NCBI GenBank assembly: GCA_017590115.1 | Contig: JAGGNK010013559.1 | Coordinates: forward strand, 2,298,305 to 2,362,304 | Direction: 5' to 3' | Length of the DNA: 64,000 nucleotides | DNA from: Montifringilla adamsi | Lineage: Eukaryota; Chordata; Aves; Passeriformes; Passeridae | Shown: piece after piece, positions 48,701 through 60,466 of the stretch | How positions within the stretch are numbered: position 1 is the first letter of the stretch | Layout of the letters: the number at the start of each line of letters is the position of its first letter | The notes under the pieces: generated by a model | The model's database searches: none | What the model saw: the letters and a program-made list of their open reading frames with translations, nothing else | What the model was told of the DNA's origin: nothing | Program-made: the position numbers and the translations under genes

Positions 48701-51700
48701 GGAGTGGTCAGCAGGCTCAGAAGTCCCTGGGACGAGACAAAAGCACACCCAGCACTTCACAGCCAGCATTCCTGAAAGGAATGGGGTGAAAAACAACTCC
48801 TAGGCTTGTCTTTCCCAGGACAGATGGTTTCATCTCCCAAACCCCTCTGGCAGCCCTGTCCAGGCCCAGGAATACCAGCCTGGAGTGGGAACAGAGCATC
48901 CCTTGGTCTGCAGCTCCACGGCGAGATGAGCCTTCCTGGGAGAGGCTGTGTCTGATAACAGCAGCTGCCATTAGGTGTCACAAGAGCCTCAGGTCTTTGC
49001 CCTTCCTGGGAGGATGAGCAGTGGTGTGGGACAGGAGGGATGGGGTGCTGAAGTGGCCCTTGGGGTGGCACCTTGGGGACAGAGATGCCCCAAGCAGGGG
49101 AGATGAGCTCTGGCTGCTGGGAGGGCACTACCTGTCCCTTATGATGCCACAGCCTTCTCTGGAGGCCACCGTCCTTCTGCCCCCAGCTGATCCCTTCCAT
49201 CACCTCCTGGGTGTCCTGCCTTAGTGCTGGGGACAGGCAGGAGGTGGCACCAGGCTCCTTCTGTCTCACATTTGTCCCTTCAATAACCTGCTGTGTTTTA
49301 TTGCAGGGAAGCCAAGGCAGCAGCCAATGCTGGTGCCCTGCTCAGCATCTCAGCTCCCACTGCAGCCAGTGGCCTCCAGTATCCTCCCAGTATCCCCCCA
49401 GTGCCCAGTACCCTCCCAGTATCTCCCCAGTGCCCAGGAGAAGCCCAGAGCTGAGACTTCTTTGAAAAGACAGAACGTTCCTCCCCGTTAAGATGTATCC
49501 AGCTGTGAGGGCACAGCTGGGCAGCCTCTGGGTGTTCACTTACAGAGAGATGGGTGTTCTGGGATTTGTCCCCTCCTGGGATTCCCGCTCCTGGCCCCAT
49601 GCCACCTCCCACTGCCTCACACCAGGGGCAGGTGCCAAGCTCAGATAATCTTCCAGGAATTTGTAATTCTTCCCCAAAAATGCCATTTGCCTCTTTAATT
49701 TTGCAACGCGACCAGAAACAATGCAGCGTCCGAGGCTCAGCGCCTTGATAAGGCGCCAGTGGGAAAAGCCTTTCTCTCCTCCTCAACGCCGGGCACGAAT
49801 CTGCGGTGAGCTGATAAAGTGTAAAACACCGGCTTCCTCGGGGAAGGACCGGAGCAGGAGCCGCCTCCGGGAGGATCTCCCCCTCCCCTCCTGGAGCGGG
49901 AGAGCCCTGAGCGCCGGGCTGGGACGGCGTCCCGGCCCCGGGTGACCTCCCAGCATCACGTCACCTCTCGGAGAGGCTGAGTTCATGTCTGGCCTTCCCG
50001 GGGCTGGGGATCGCTCCCGGCCTGCCTGCCCCGTCCCTGCCCGTGTGCCGGGCTGACCGCAGCGCTGGGGTGGGCTCAGCCCCGGGGGGCACTGTCCGTG
50101 CCCCTCTGCGGGTGTAGCGAGGTGTCCCGGGCTGCGCACCCCGCAGCCCGAGGTGCGGACCCGCAGCCTCCGGCGGCGCGGAGGGGCTGGCGGCGCGGGG
50201 ATGCTTTCCCGGTGACTCACAGCATTCCTCGCAGGTCAGCGGCGGCCGCAGGACACCCCGACAGCTCCGGCCGCCCCTGGCCTCTGCCTGAACTCCGCTG
50301 GCAAAGCAAATTCCCCCCTTTGCCAGATGCCGGGGTTCCTCGGCCCCGCGGGGGCAGGGGGAGGCAGCGGGGTCCCCCCGGCTGGCCCGGGGCGGGGATG
50401 GGGACAGGGGACAGAGCTCACGGCAGTATCTGACCTCTCTGGCCTGGGCGCTTCCTCCTCTGCCACTTCTGCAGAATCCCGAGGAGGAACGGGTCCCCCC
50501 ACAAACAGCCCTGGTGCAGACCCGACTCCGAGCACTCCCCGAGCACTGCCCAGCTCTGTGACTCAGTTTCCCCTTTGTTGAGAGGAGGAGAAGCAGTGCT
50601 GACCCCTCTGGTGCACAGAGACGAGAGGGTTCCCACTGTTTCTCCCCAGCAGCTCCTTTTGGGAACATCCCAGCCCATCTACTGCTTGGATTTCCCCGCA
50701 CCCAAAGATGGGGGAAATCCCCTTTATCTTTTCAATTTCAGCCCTTTGAATCCGCTCCTGGCTTCCCTCAGGGTGCTTCCCCAGCACAATTCTGCATCTT
50801 TCTGCATCCCACCACCCTCAGCCATCCTGTTCTGCTGCCACCCGCGTTTCATGTCACGAGTGGGTCAGTTCTCCGCAGCTGGGACCGGGGCCTGGGCAGG
50901 ATGGCTGCGGGGGACAGGAGGTGGCAGCAGCAAAGTGTCCCCGAGGCACGTGAGCCCCGCGGTGGCCGTGGCCCGGCCGGTGCTCAGCACGCAGGAATGC
51001 CGTGAGCTTGCAAAGTGGTTTCAGCGAGACGTTATCTAATGGAGGAGGAGGAGGAGGAGGGTGGATTAAGCCAAACCCACAGCACCGGCTTTCAATTAAA
51101 CCAAGTGAATTTACGGCTTCTCCTGACACAGTAAACACACGCTGACGGGGTCCTGACCCGGCATTTCCCCTCCGTGCCCCGGCCGGCAAAGGGAGCAGCC
51201 TCCCGCGGGTGCTGCGGCAGCGAGGAGCCCTCCGGGCTGGGCTCTGCATTATTCATCACACGCACAGGGCAGCGGAATGCGGTGATGCTGCGGTGGGCAC
51301 TGCGCCCCTGAGCTGCCCACCTCGGGCCTGCAGGGGTGGGGAGTGATGGGGGAGTGATGGAAACCTGGGAGAAAAATGGCCCGGCAGCATCCTCTGGCTG
51401 GGAGTGATGCAGCCCCGGGGCTCTGGGTGACACAGCAGCACCTGGGATGGAGGGTGCTGCGGTCCCACGGTGGGTGATGCTCGGTGACCTTCCCTCAGCA
51501 GCTTCACTCCATGTCCCTGCATCCATCCTGCCATCCCCGTGCCTCAGTTTCCCCCAGGAGCAGGGAAGGCTGGGTGTGGCAGCAGAAGGGTGAGCTGAGC
51601 AAGCTGGATGAGCCAAGACAGGATCTCACAACCGGGGCTGGGAGCTTCCCAGTGGCACTGCAGACCAGGGCTGGGTGTGAGGTGCTCCAGCACGTGTGCC

Positions 51701-52900
51701 AGGGCATGCCTGGCATCCTCTGCCAGCCACCTCTGCTGCCTGAGCCGGGCGAGTCAGCAGAACCCCACACCCCTGCCCTGCTGCAAAGGGGTCCAGTGAG
51801 GGGGACCTCACCCCTGCCCCAGCCCCGCTCTGCTGGGCACCTGAAGACCCACAGCACTTTTGGCCGTGTCAGAGGAGCCCTGGGCATCTGCTGGCACCTG
51901 GCTGTGGGGGTGAGGCGGGGGGGTCAGTGGCACTTTGGGCAGTGCAGCCTCCCAGCCCCACGGCCACAGCAGTGCCCGGATGCAGGCACCTGGCCAGGAG
52001 CGTGACCGGGGAGCCCAGCAGGGCTGCTGGGGTGACGTCCCGGCAGGGCTGCTGACGTCCAGCAGAGGGAAAAGCCCTCCCCAGAGCAAATACACATCGG
52101 GGCTGTGCAAACCCAGCTTGGAGGGTGGCTCTGGGCTGGTATCTGGGTCCCATCTGGCTGCTGTTTACCTGTCTGCTGGAATCCACCCTGCAAACTTCCT
52201 CCTTGGACGGGCCAAAGGGGCCCAGCTCGGCCATACCAGGCTCGCAGGGAGGACCCTGGAACCCCAAACCCTGATGGTGATGCTTTGCCCCTGCACAGGA
52301 AAGTGCAGAGTGGATCCCAGTGAGGTTTGGGAGGATTTGGGCACCAGTCCTTGCCAGGTTTCCAAGCCCACAGCCAAACCCTGTTAGCACCAGGCTGGCT
52401 CCATGCAGCCCCCAGAGTTGCAAACCAGCAGTGTCCAGGGAGCAGGCAGGGCTGCTGGGTCCCTTTCCAGAAGGGTTCAGGCAAGTCCTGGCATTCCCAC
52501 AAGTGCCTCAGTTTCCCCCTCAGCCTGTCCCTCCCTGACCCGCGGCGGTGGCTCCTGTGGCGTGCAGGGACCTGCCACCACGCAGGGAGGGGACAGTGCT
52601 GGGTACACCTGACTGAGGCAGGACCCTGCCTGCCCTCCCCTTCAAAGGCAGCTGCGACTGCTCAGCCCCTCGGGGCACACAGGAGCCACCGGCTGCTCTG
52701 CCCTGGGCGCAGGGGGACCAAGAACCCCCAGCCCACTCCTGTCCCATCCTGCAGCTTGCAATGAGGTCCTCCACCTTCCCCAGGGAACAGGGGGACCAGA
52801 GAGTGCTCGGCCACAGGTGCAGCTCCGTGGTTCAGCACAGCTCATGAGCCCTTCCCTGGGTGCTCCCAAGGCAGTGAAGGAGCCCCCACTTCTCCTCACT
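45791..52900. other. Intergenic sequence, distal-middle part
   Basis: Holds a poly-T run (about 46270-46290), an AT-rich island at 47400-47640, two 29-bp tandem units at about 49377-49436, a CpG island at about 49780-50420 and a second CpG patch at 50930-51200. No coding exon was recognised on either strand. Confidence 0.5.
49780..50420. promoter_or_regulatory. Intergenic CpG island
   Basis: Dense CpG for about 640 bp, with a CACGTCA/TGACGT-like CRE half at about 49956. No associated exon is visible. Candidate orphan promoter or enhancer. Confidence 0.5.
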
Positions 52901-52959
52901 CCCTCAATCCAAGGGCTGCAAAGGGAACCTCCAACACAGCCCCCACCACCTGGATGGAG

Positions 52960-53055
52960 GGATGATGGATGGATGGATGGATGGATGGATGGATGGATGG
53001 ATGGATGGATGGATTGGATGGGTGGATGATGGACGGATGGGTGGATGGATGGACA
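52960..53055. repeat. (ATGG)n microsatellite
   Basis: Tandem 'atgg' units, pure for about 50 bases and then interrupted (gattggatgg, gatgatggac). Confidence 0.97.
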
Positions 53056-54845
53056 GTGAGTCTGAGGCCCAATACATTTCATTACACCCACAGTGGAACA
53101 TACCCACACCCTCACTCTTGCAGTACTCAAGGCTCTGTTCCCACCTTGGAAAGGAGGGAAACTGAGGCAGGGAAGGCAGGGCATGGAAGCTGGGCAGGAG
53201 GGATGGCGGCAGAGCAGGGATGAGCCCAGCCCCAGCGCTGTGCCCGCGTTGTGAAAGCAGCTAGTTATCAGAGCGCGGGCGTCACGCCGCAGCGAGCGGC
53301 TTCCAGGAAAGGAAGGAAGTGTGGGGTCACCCGGCCCCACTGCCGCCCTTTTCCAGCAAACAGCCCAGGCCTGCTGATAATGAGGCCCTGCCATGGCCAC
53401 CCAGGAATTCAGAGCCAATGGCCACATGTGCTGCCCTAAATGCAGGATTTCCCCCCGTTTCCTCTCCCACAAAAGCAAGAGATGGTGCTGGGGCAGCAGT
53501 GGATGGTGCTGGTGGCACCTGACTCCTGTGCAGGGTGCAGAGCAGCATCACATCAGCAGCAGCCCAGTTCCACCCCAGGGACCCTTACTGGTAGGAACTG
53601 GGAGTCACTGGCTGGGTTTGCTCCTGCGGAAAGGTGCTCTGGGATGTGTTTCCTGCAGGGCTGCCCCAGCGCAAGGTGGATAACCCTGGATCCCACCCCT
53701 GACACCTTCCTGCCATGCAAAGCGGCCCAGGAGGAAGCAGGAGCTTGGAGCCTGCTCCTCCCCGATACTGGGAATAATTACATGATTATGCGATTTGGAA
53801 GCAAAGTGCAGATTAATCTCTGATCTTGTTAGCCTGTGTTTTACCATCTGCTTTGTGCAGGCAGGAGAAGCCCTCGTCTCATGCTGGGGAAAGGCAGTGG
53901 GAACCCCTGGGGAGAGGTGAGTCCCACAGAGCAGTGGGTGCTTTAGGAAAAGGGTGGATGGGGAGCTGAGCACACCAGGACAAGCGGATGCCACCCATGG
54001 CACCAGCTGTCATGCACGGCCGCCCGGCACAGCCCCAATTCCTGGAAGCCAGGCTGGATCCGGCTCGGCACGCACGGGGCTGGGCTGCGCTGCGACTCCT
54101 CCTTTGGCCAACAAGGGCAGGTGACAGCGATGACGACGATGGCCCGCGGTGGGGGGAGCTGCCGGGAGGGAAATGGCAGAGTTCAAATGGCAGGGAGAGG
54201 TTTATAATTGTCCAGGTGGGATACAGAGATAGAGAGGAGGGATGGAATGCAGCGGGTCTGTGGCAGAGGACGGGGTGGCCCCGGGATCTCCCGGGCTCCT
54301 CAGGGGCTCCCCCTTCTCCTGCACTCAGAAGGTTTTTGCCAGACTGGGAGGGAAAGACCTGCCTTTTATTGTGCTCGTGCCAGGAGATTTTTTCCTGCTG
54401 CAGCAGCCCCGTGCAGAGCCAGGCCCAGCCTTTGCAGCAGTGTCACGGCTCGTGCAGATGGGGATGGGTTTCCACTGGGATCTCTCCAGGATGGGACAGC
54501 ACCAGTCCGAGTCCCTCTGCACTCAGAGCTCTCTGGAGTGACACTGGGACAGTGACCTGCACCCGGGAACCTCCCTGTCACCAACTGGGCTGACCTGAAA
54601 GCTGGTACCTGTGTGCCACGGGCATTGTGGGCTGCGGGGGTGCCCCTCTGCCCCCTCGCCCTGGCGTGTGGCAGGGCCCGGCGACCGCCGAGCTGCACAA
54701 GGGGACAAACGCCACAGCCACCGCCCATCCCGGGGGTCCCGCTGTGACCTGGCCAGCCCAGCCCATCCCCGCAGCACCCACCCCACGTGGCGATTCAGCC
54801 TCCTGCAGCTCGGATCCAGCACCGTCCCTGCCGGAGCTGCCGGAG

Positions 54846-55037
54846 CCTCCTCTTTCCCAGCCTCCTCTTTCCCAGCCTCCTCTTTCCCAGCCTCCTCTTT
54901 TCCAGCCTCCTCTTTCCCAGTCTCCTCTTTCCCAGCCTCCTCTTTTCCAGCCTCCTCTTTCCCAGTCTCCTCTTTCCCAGCCTCCTCTTTCCCAGTCTCC
55001 TCTTTTCCAGCCTCCTCTTTCCCAGCCTCCTCTTTCC
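54846..55037. repeat. 15-bp minisatellite, about 13 copies
   Basis: Units of 'cctcctctttcccag' with C/T changes, giving a nearly pure pyrimidine + strand. Because 15 is a multiple of three, it yields GKEEA-type and LFPSL-type periodic ORFs that are not genes. Confidence 0.97.
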
Positions 55038-56994
55038 CTCTCCCGCTCGCCCCACGCGCTCCCGGCCGCGTGTCGGCGAAGGCCCGCGAGGAGATGAAAG
55101 GGATTTCCCGGCTGACCTCCTCACCCCGCACTGTTTGCACCTCCTTTCCCGCACGCAGACAGGCATTTTTCCCATGCTCAGGGGGTCAGGGCCCTCCCTG
55201 CACTCCAGGACGGAGCAATGCCAGGAATGTACCTGGGAACAGGCAGGGTTTTGTAGGGTGGAGGGGGAAGAGGAGAGCTCAGCACCCTCCTGTCCGCAGT
55301 TAGCCACCGACATTTGTTCTACAGCCATTAAAAGGTGCTTTTCTTGTGCAAATGCTCTGCAGGAAGAAACCTGTTAAGCGGGGCAGGTGGGGCTGCACTC
55401 GGCCGAGCCTCGGGCATGGATGTATTTTGTGTCCCCCGAGTGGTGCCAGTCCCTGGTGCTGTCACTGGGCCAGGTCCGAGTCCCCAGGCACGGTCAGGGG
55501 TCTCACCAGTGGCCAACAGTGCGGCTGCACCAGCTCAGCCTCCTCCAAGCAGCACTCAGCTGATTCCAGCCACGTCTTCCCCTTGCTCTTTCATCCCCTT
55601 TATGGGGTGGAATAAGCCCGTTTCCCCACTCCAGCCTCACAGGGGCTTCCTGGGCCCCCTGTGCCTCAGTTTCCCTGGGTTAAATCAGGGAGAACAGCCC
55701 CTGGAAGTGGAGCCCAGTTGCTCACAGCACATTCCAGTGTCTCTGCCATTATCCCAGGGTGGGCAGCTGGCTTGGATCCTAATTTCCCTGGGCCCAGCTT
55801 GGAGGCTACACTTCCACCCTGTGACAATCCCTTCCCAGCTGTCCCAGGATGATATGGAACAATACAGGAGAAATGTTGTTCCCTTTACTCCTCCCCACCT
55901 CGATCTTGCATCACCTGGGATAACAATGAAGGGGAAATGAAAATGAAGTGTTTTGGGACAAAACCTGGACCCCAGCTCAGGAGTGGTGGGATGATGCCAG
56001 GAGATGCCCAGGGTGTGCTCCCATCACCGAGCAGGGAACAAGCCCCATGCCCAGGCACTGCCCCCAGGCTGTGTCTCTGTGCCCCCTCCCCACTCCTTAT
56101 ATCCCTGCTCCCTGCTCCTTCTCCAGGGGGTGACACAAATCCTCTCCTGGATTCTCCTGCCTGTGCACAGGGATGATCCCGGTGTCTGCAGCTCAGGGTG
56201 ACAGAAGGGTGGGAACCCTCCTGGGAGACAGGAGGGGAAGCCAGGCTGGGCACCCCAGGACATGCCACGTGTGCAGGGGACAGGCTGCTGGGACCCTGCT
56301 GATGCTGGGGACAGAATCTCTCAGGGGCTGGGGGGATCCCCCGCTGTGCTCTCGGGGAAGGGATGTGGGATGTGGGTGGCACATCCATCACCCCACCATC
56401 ACCCCGATGCATCCCACTTTGCCCTGTTGCTCTCGGCAGGAGGGTTTGCTTGTAAACAGCAGCCCCTGGGTAACACTTCTAATCCCTCTCTTGGCTATTA
56501 TTCATCCCCAGCTAACCTTAAAGCCTCCCCCTTTTTCTCTGCGAGGCACCCCCAGAGCAGAGGAAATTCCTCAGCCCTGACGTGATGTGAAACACGAGCG
56601 GCTCGGCCCCAGCCGCCCCCTTCCCTGCCCCAACCTACCCGGGCCATTTCCCAACCCAGGTTTCCCTGTAGCATCCCACTCCCCCCTCGCTCTTTTTTTT
56701 TCTCTCTTTTTTTTTTTTTTTCCCCTCTCTTTCTTTCCCCAACCACCCTTTTCTGCTTTAGACATTGTAACCCGAGAGGCTGGAAATGCAGCTCCTTTCA
56801 TCTTCCATTTCCCACATCCTGAGAGTCTGGGGAGAAGGAGCCCACCCAGATGAAGGAATCCCAAATATGCGGCTCCTTCCACCTCCCCGATCCCCTCCGC
56901 CGCCCCCCGTGAGGCTCTATTCACAAAGCAGATTAGCCATGCTGCCGCCTCCCCGCACACCTCGCCCCAAAAAGCCCGCGAAAAAGCCAACATA

Positions 56995-56995
<1 letters not shown>

Positions 56996-57061
<66 letters not shown>

Positions 57062-57069
57062 AGAAAAAA
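56996..57069. repeat. Poly(A) run of about 74 bases
   Basis: Almost pure A with two single G interruptions near the 3' end. No retrocopy of a known gene is recognised upstream of it. Confidence 0.97.
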
Positions 57070-60000
57070 ATTTACAATTATTAAACAGAAATCCCCACGG
57101 CTGCTCCTGCCGGGTCTCAGCACCTCCTGTCCCCCTCTCATCACCTGGTGGGAACTGGCACCCAAAGTCCTGGGACTGGGTGCTGGCTGAGGGGGGTTTT
57201 GGGGAGCTGCAGCAGGAAAGATCCAGCCAGGACCTTTCTCCTCCCTGTGCTCGGGTGATTCCAGCCCCAGGATGTGCCATGTGGTCCCCAAGCTGTCACC
57301 GCTGCCTTGTGGTCCCCAAAGGGTCTGGGGGCACCCTGAGGATGAGGAGAGGAGGGAAAGCAGCACCCAGGCAGTGCCCTGTGCCTCGCTGGCTCCCAGC
57401 ACTCGTGATCCAAACCCACGGGACCCCAGCCCTCCCCTGTCTCGGGGGACACCGCGCACCCGGGCTCGGCCTCATCCTGCAGGGATGTCCCTCGCCCGCA
57501 CGGCCACACCAGGAACGCGCACACATCTTATTGCATTTCCAAGTGTGAGGCTCCAGAGCACCTTACTGTGGCTGTAGGGTGGCTTGGAGCAGCTGGTGAC
57601 ACACGGGGGTGTCCCAGCGGTGGCACACACAGTGCCCGCAGGGATTGCTCACTGCGGGTGAGTGGGAGCACCCTCGCTCCCCCCTCTCCTCCCCTCTCCC
57701 CTCTCCGGGCTCCCACTGCCCGGCTGGGACAAGCCAAGGTGGGCAAAGGGCTTGGTGCCCTCCTCATGGGGGATGGGCATTGCCGAGATGCCTCAAATCC
57801 CTTTTTCCAGGTTCCATCAGGGAAAGGTTCGGGCTTCCCCCGGGGACCCGCAGGTCGGTGCCGAGCCTCACCCCACGCCCTGGGCCAGCCGGTTCCCCCG
57901 AGCTGGGGGAGCCTGAGCAGACTCAGCCAAGGTCAGGCAATGACTCAAAGCCGCTGGTGGAGAACCACAGCCCCGGTGTGTCACGGCGCTCCGGCCCCGC
58001 ATCCTCCCGGCCCCGCCGCAGCCTCGGCCGGGGATGCCCGCGGGGCCGCGCTCCCGGCGGGGCACTGACCTTGCTGGTTTGTTCCAGGACATCAGTGCCA
58101 ACCTGAATTATAACCCCTCACCCCAGGCGCTCCTGGGGAGCCTCTGTCTCCCCGCTGGGTATCGCCCTGGCCCTCCTCGTTTTCACCTCTTTGCTAATTG
58201 TGCTGGCGGGGAAGGCGAGGGGGAGGAAATACAAAAAGTAAACTGCGAAAGCAACACTGCAGCTCCAAGGGCCCAGCACAGCAATCAAGCGATAAAGCAG
58301 TAATTAAGCCTGATTATCATGCAAGGCAGCCCCGGTTAGACTGGAATGCTGCTGAAGAGCCTGAAAGCTGCCGGGATTGTTTGCAGGGCTCAGTACTGAT
58401 CTTTTGATGTCTGCTGGGAGCTCCTCTCCCCCAGACCTGCCATCAGCTCCATATGCCACCCCAGGGTCCCGTTTCTCCCCGGGCATGGCCCTAGTTGGGT
58501 TTTTCCTCCTTGCAAGCCCTGAGGAGTCTCCTCCGGGCTGCAAACTGCTCCCGAGGGCTCACAAGGGCTGGGGCTGCTCCAGGATGGACGGGGCAGCCCG
58601 GCCAGGACAGGACCCGCGGGACATCCCCGTGCCCCTGCAAGGGCAGGCTGTGGCTGCTCTCCTGCACCCACCATCCTCGGCGGCTTTCATGCCAGGGGAA
58701 GAGGGCTGGGGAGAGAAGTGATCCCCAGGGATGAGGGCAAAGTGGGTGAGAGCAACAGGATGGGGTTTATTTCATTTTAGTTTGAATGTCTGACACATCC
58801 CCACGGCCTCTACCTGGGCTGGCAGGGGAAAGGTGAGTATGTGCAATGGGCTGGGGGGAAAAGGTGACTCCTAGCCCTGCTTTGGGGTCATTTTGGGAAC
58901 AGGAATGCATCTGGCTGGGTTAATCTGGAAAGAGATGGATATGGCCGGGAAGTGTGGCTGCCTCCCAGCTCCATGTGGCCAGGACACGGAGAAGTGAGCT
59001 CCCCTCACCTGCCAGGGGGGGTTTCCACATCCAAGGAGACCCAACCCTGAGCTCCCCACTGCCAGGAGGGGTTTCCCCGATCCAAGGGGACCCAACCCCT
59101 GCTGCCAGCAGGAAGAGCCGGCCGCTGACTCAGTGCCGGGCCAAAGGAGCAGCCGGGCAGGTTTACGCACGAGATGATTCTGGCCCCAGCTCATCCCGGT
59201 TGCAAGGCACGCTGCTCCCTCCGACGCTAATGAGCAGGTTGGGGCAGAGCTGCTTCTCCCGAGGAGTCAGGGACAGGCAGCCCCCGGGAAAGCCCAGCAG
59301 CTCCGGGCGAGCTCTGTTTGTCAACAGGTTTGCAGGGCAGCCCCTTCGGTGCCTTTCATCATCCTGGCAAAGAATTTGATAATGAGTTCGGGGCCAAATG
59401 CTAAGTCACCTCATCCCACGGCTGAGCAGCGACTGGCAGAACCAGTTGTCCCAAATATGCCCAGGCGTCGGGTGGGAATAAGGCAGGAGAAAGGCGCTGC
59501 CTGCCCCTCTGCATCACCTCGAATTGCAACAACAACAACATTATTTTTTTTTTTTAACAATTATATATTTTAAACAAAGAGGAATGGAGGTGCTGCGTCA
59601 GATTTTCCACGCTTTTCCCTAAATAAAAATGTCACTTTCTGGGTAAAACGGAAGGTAGATTTTCCAGTTTTTGGTTGGCTCAGCCCCTGAAAGAGGATGT
59701 GTCACATTCTGGGTAAATCTAAAAGCGGCAGCTGTGGTGGCGAGTCCTTCCCGGCCACTGCAAGGGCTGGGCCGCAGCTCCAAACCCCACTTTAGGGGGT
59801 GCATCCTGGTTGTATTTAATCCTTTTTCTTAACACTAAAGGGGATAGGATCTCACCAGCATTTCCAGTAAACCCCATTCGATTTCAAGCAATTCATCCCA
59901 CAAGTATGTGTGGGATGCCAGGAACTCCTCGGTCTTGCTGAGGAGCAGGAGCCCAGATGGGCTTTGTCTGGAATAATTCAGCTCCCAGTGGCTGGAGCTC

Positions 60001-60466
60001 TTTGCTCCAAATGCTAATAGAGTGAGTAATCAGAGATCTCTATCCAGTAAATTATTTATCTTATCTCTGGAACTCGGGGAAGCATCTCAGCCAGCGACTT
60101 CTGCGGAAAAAAGAAGACCGGGGTGGGGTGGGGGGGGGAAAAAAAACCTAAAACCCAGCGATATTAGTCAAGAGCCCCAGCTGGAAGTGCCACACGGCCA
60201 CTTTTACTGGAAAGGGGAAAAGTTCATCAGGCGCTGCTTGGCGAGTGATGAAGCAACAGCGGGGTGCGCCGGGGCCGCGGGAAGCGGCGCTTCCCGGGAA
60301 AAGGCAGCGCGCGCGGGGCGGCGGCAGCGCGGGGCGGGGCCGCGGTCGGGGGGCGGGGCCTCATGGAGCCCGCCCGCTCCCGCCCCGCGCGCGCGCCGCC
60401 CTCACAGCCCTGCCCTGCCCTGCCCGGCGCGGAGCCGCAGGTGCCGCCACCGGCCCCGCCACCGGG
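60001..60466 (+). promoter_or_regulatory. PIM1: PIM1 CpG-island promoter / 5' UTR region
   Basis: CpG density rises sharply at about 60240 and stays high to about 60920, spanning the start codon and first introns. GC boxes (GGGGCGGGG type) lie at about 60334-60360. TTCCCGGGAA at 60291-60300 fits a STAT site with four-base spacer. No TATA box is convincing. The transcription start is not determinable, so which part is UTR is unknown. Confidence 0.75.

Larger units (their letters stand above)
53056..60000. other. Intergenic sequence upstream of PIM1
   Basis: Contains the 15-bp array, poly-T (56693-56720) and long poly-A (56996-57069) runs, and AT-rich islands at 53760-53850, 56440-56520, 58240-58340 and 59520-60060. 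No exon, RNA gene or transposon recognised. Position next to PIM1 makes it the natural place to look for PIM1 enhancers. Confidence 0.5.

Noticed and set aside
54523..55328. Lys/Glu/Gly periodic protein (minus) and Ser/Phe/Pro periodic protein (plus)
   Set aside because: Both come from the 15-bp minisatellite, whose period is a multiple of three.
56786..57190. Poly-lysine ORF
   Set aside because: It is translation of the poly(A) run.
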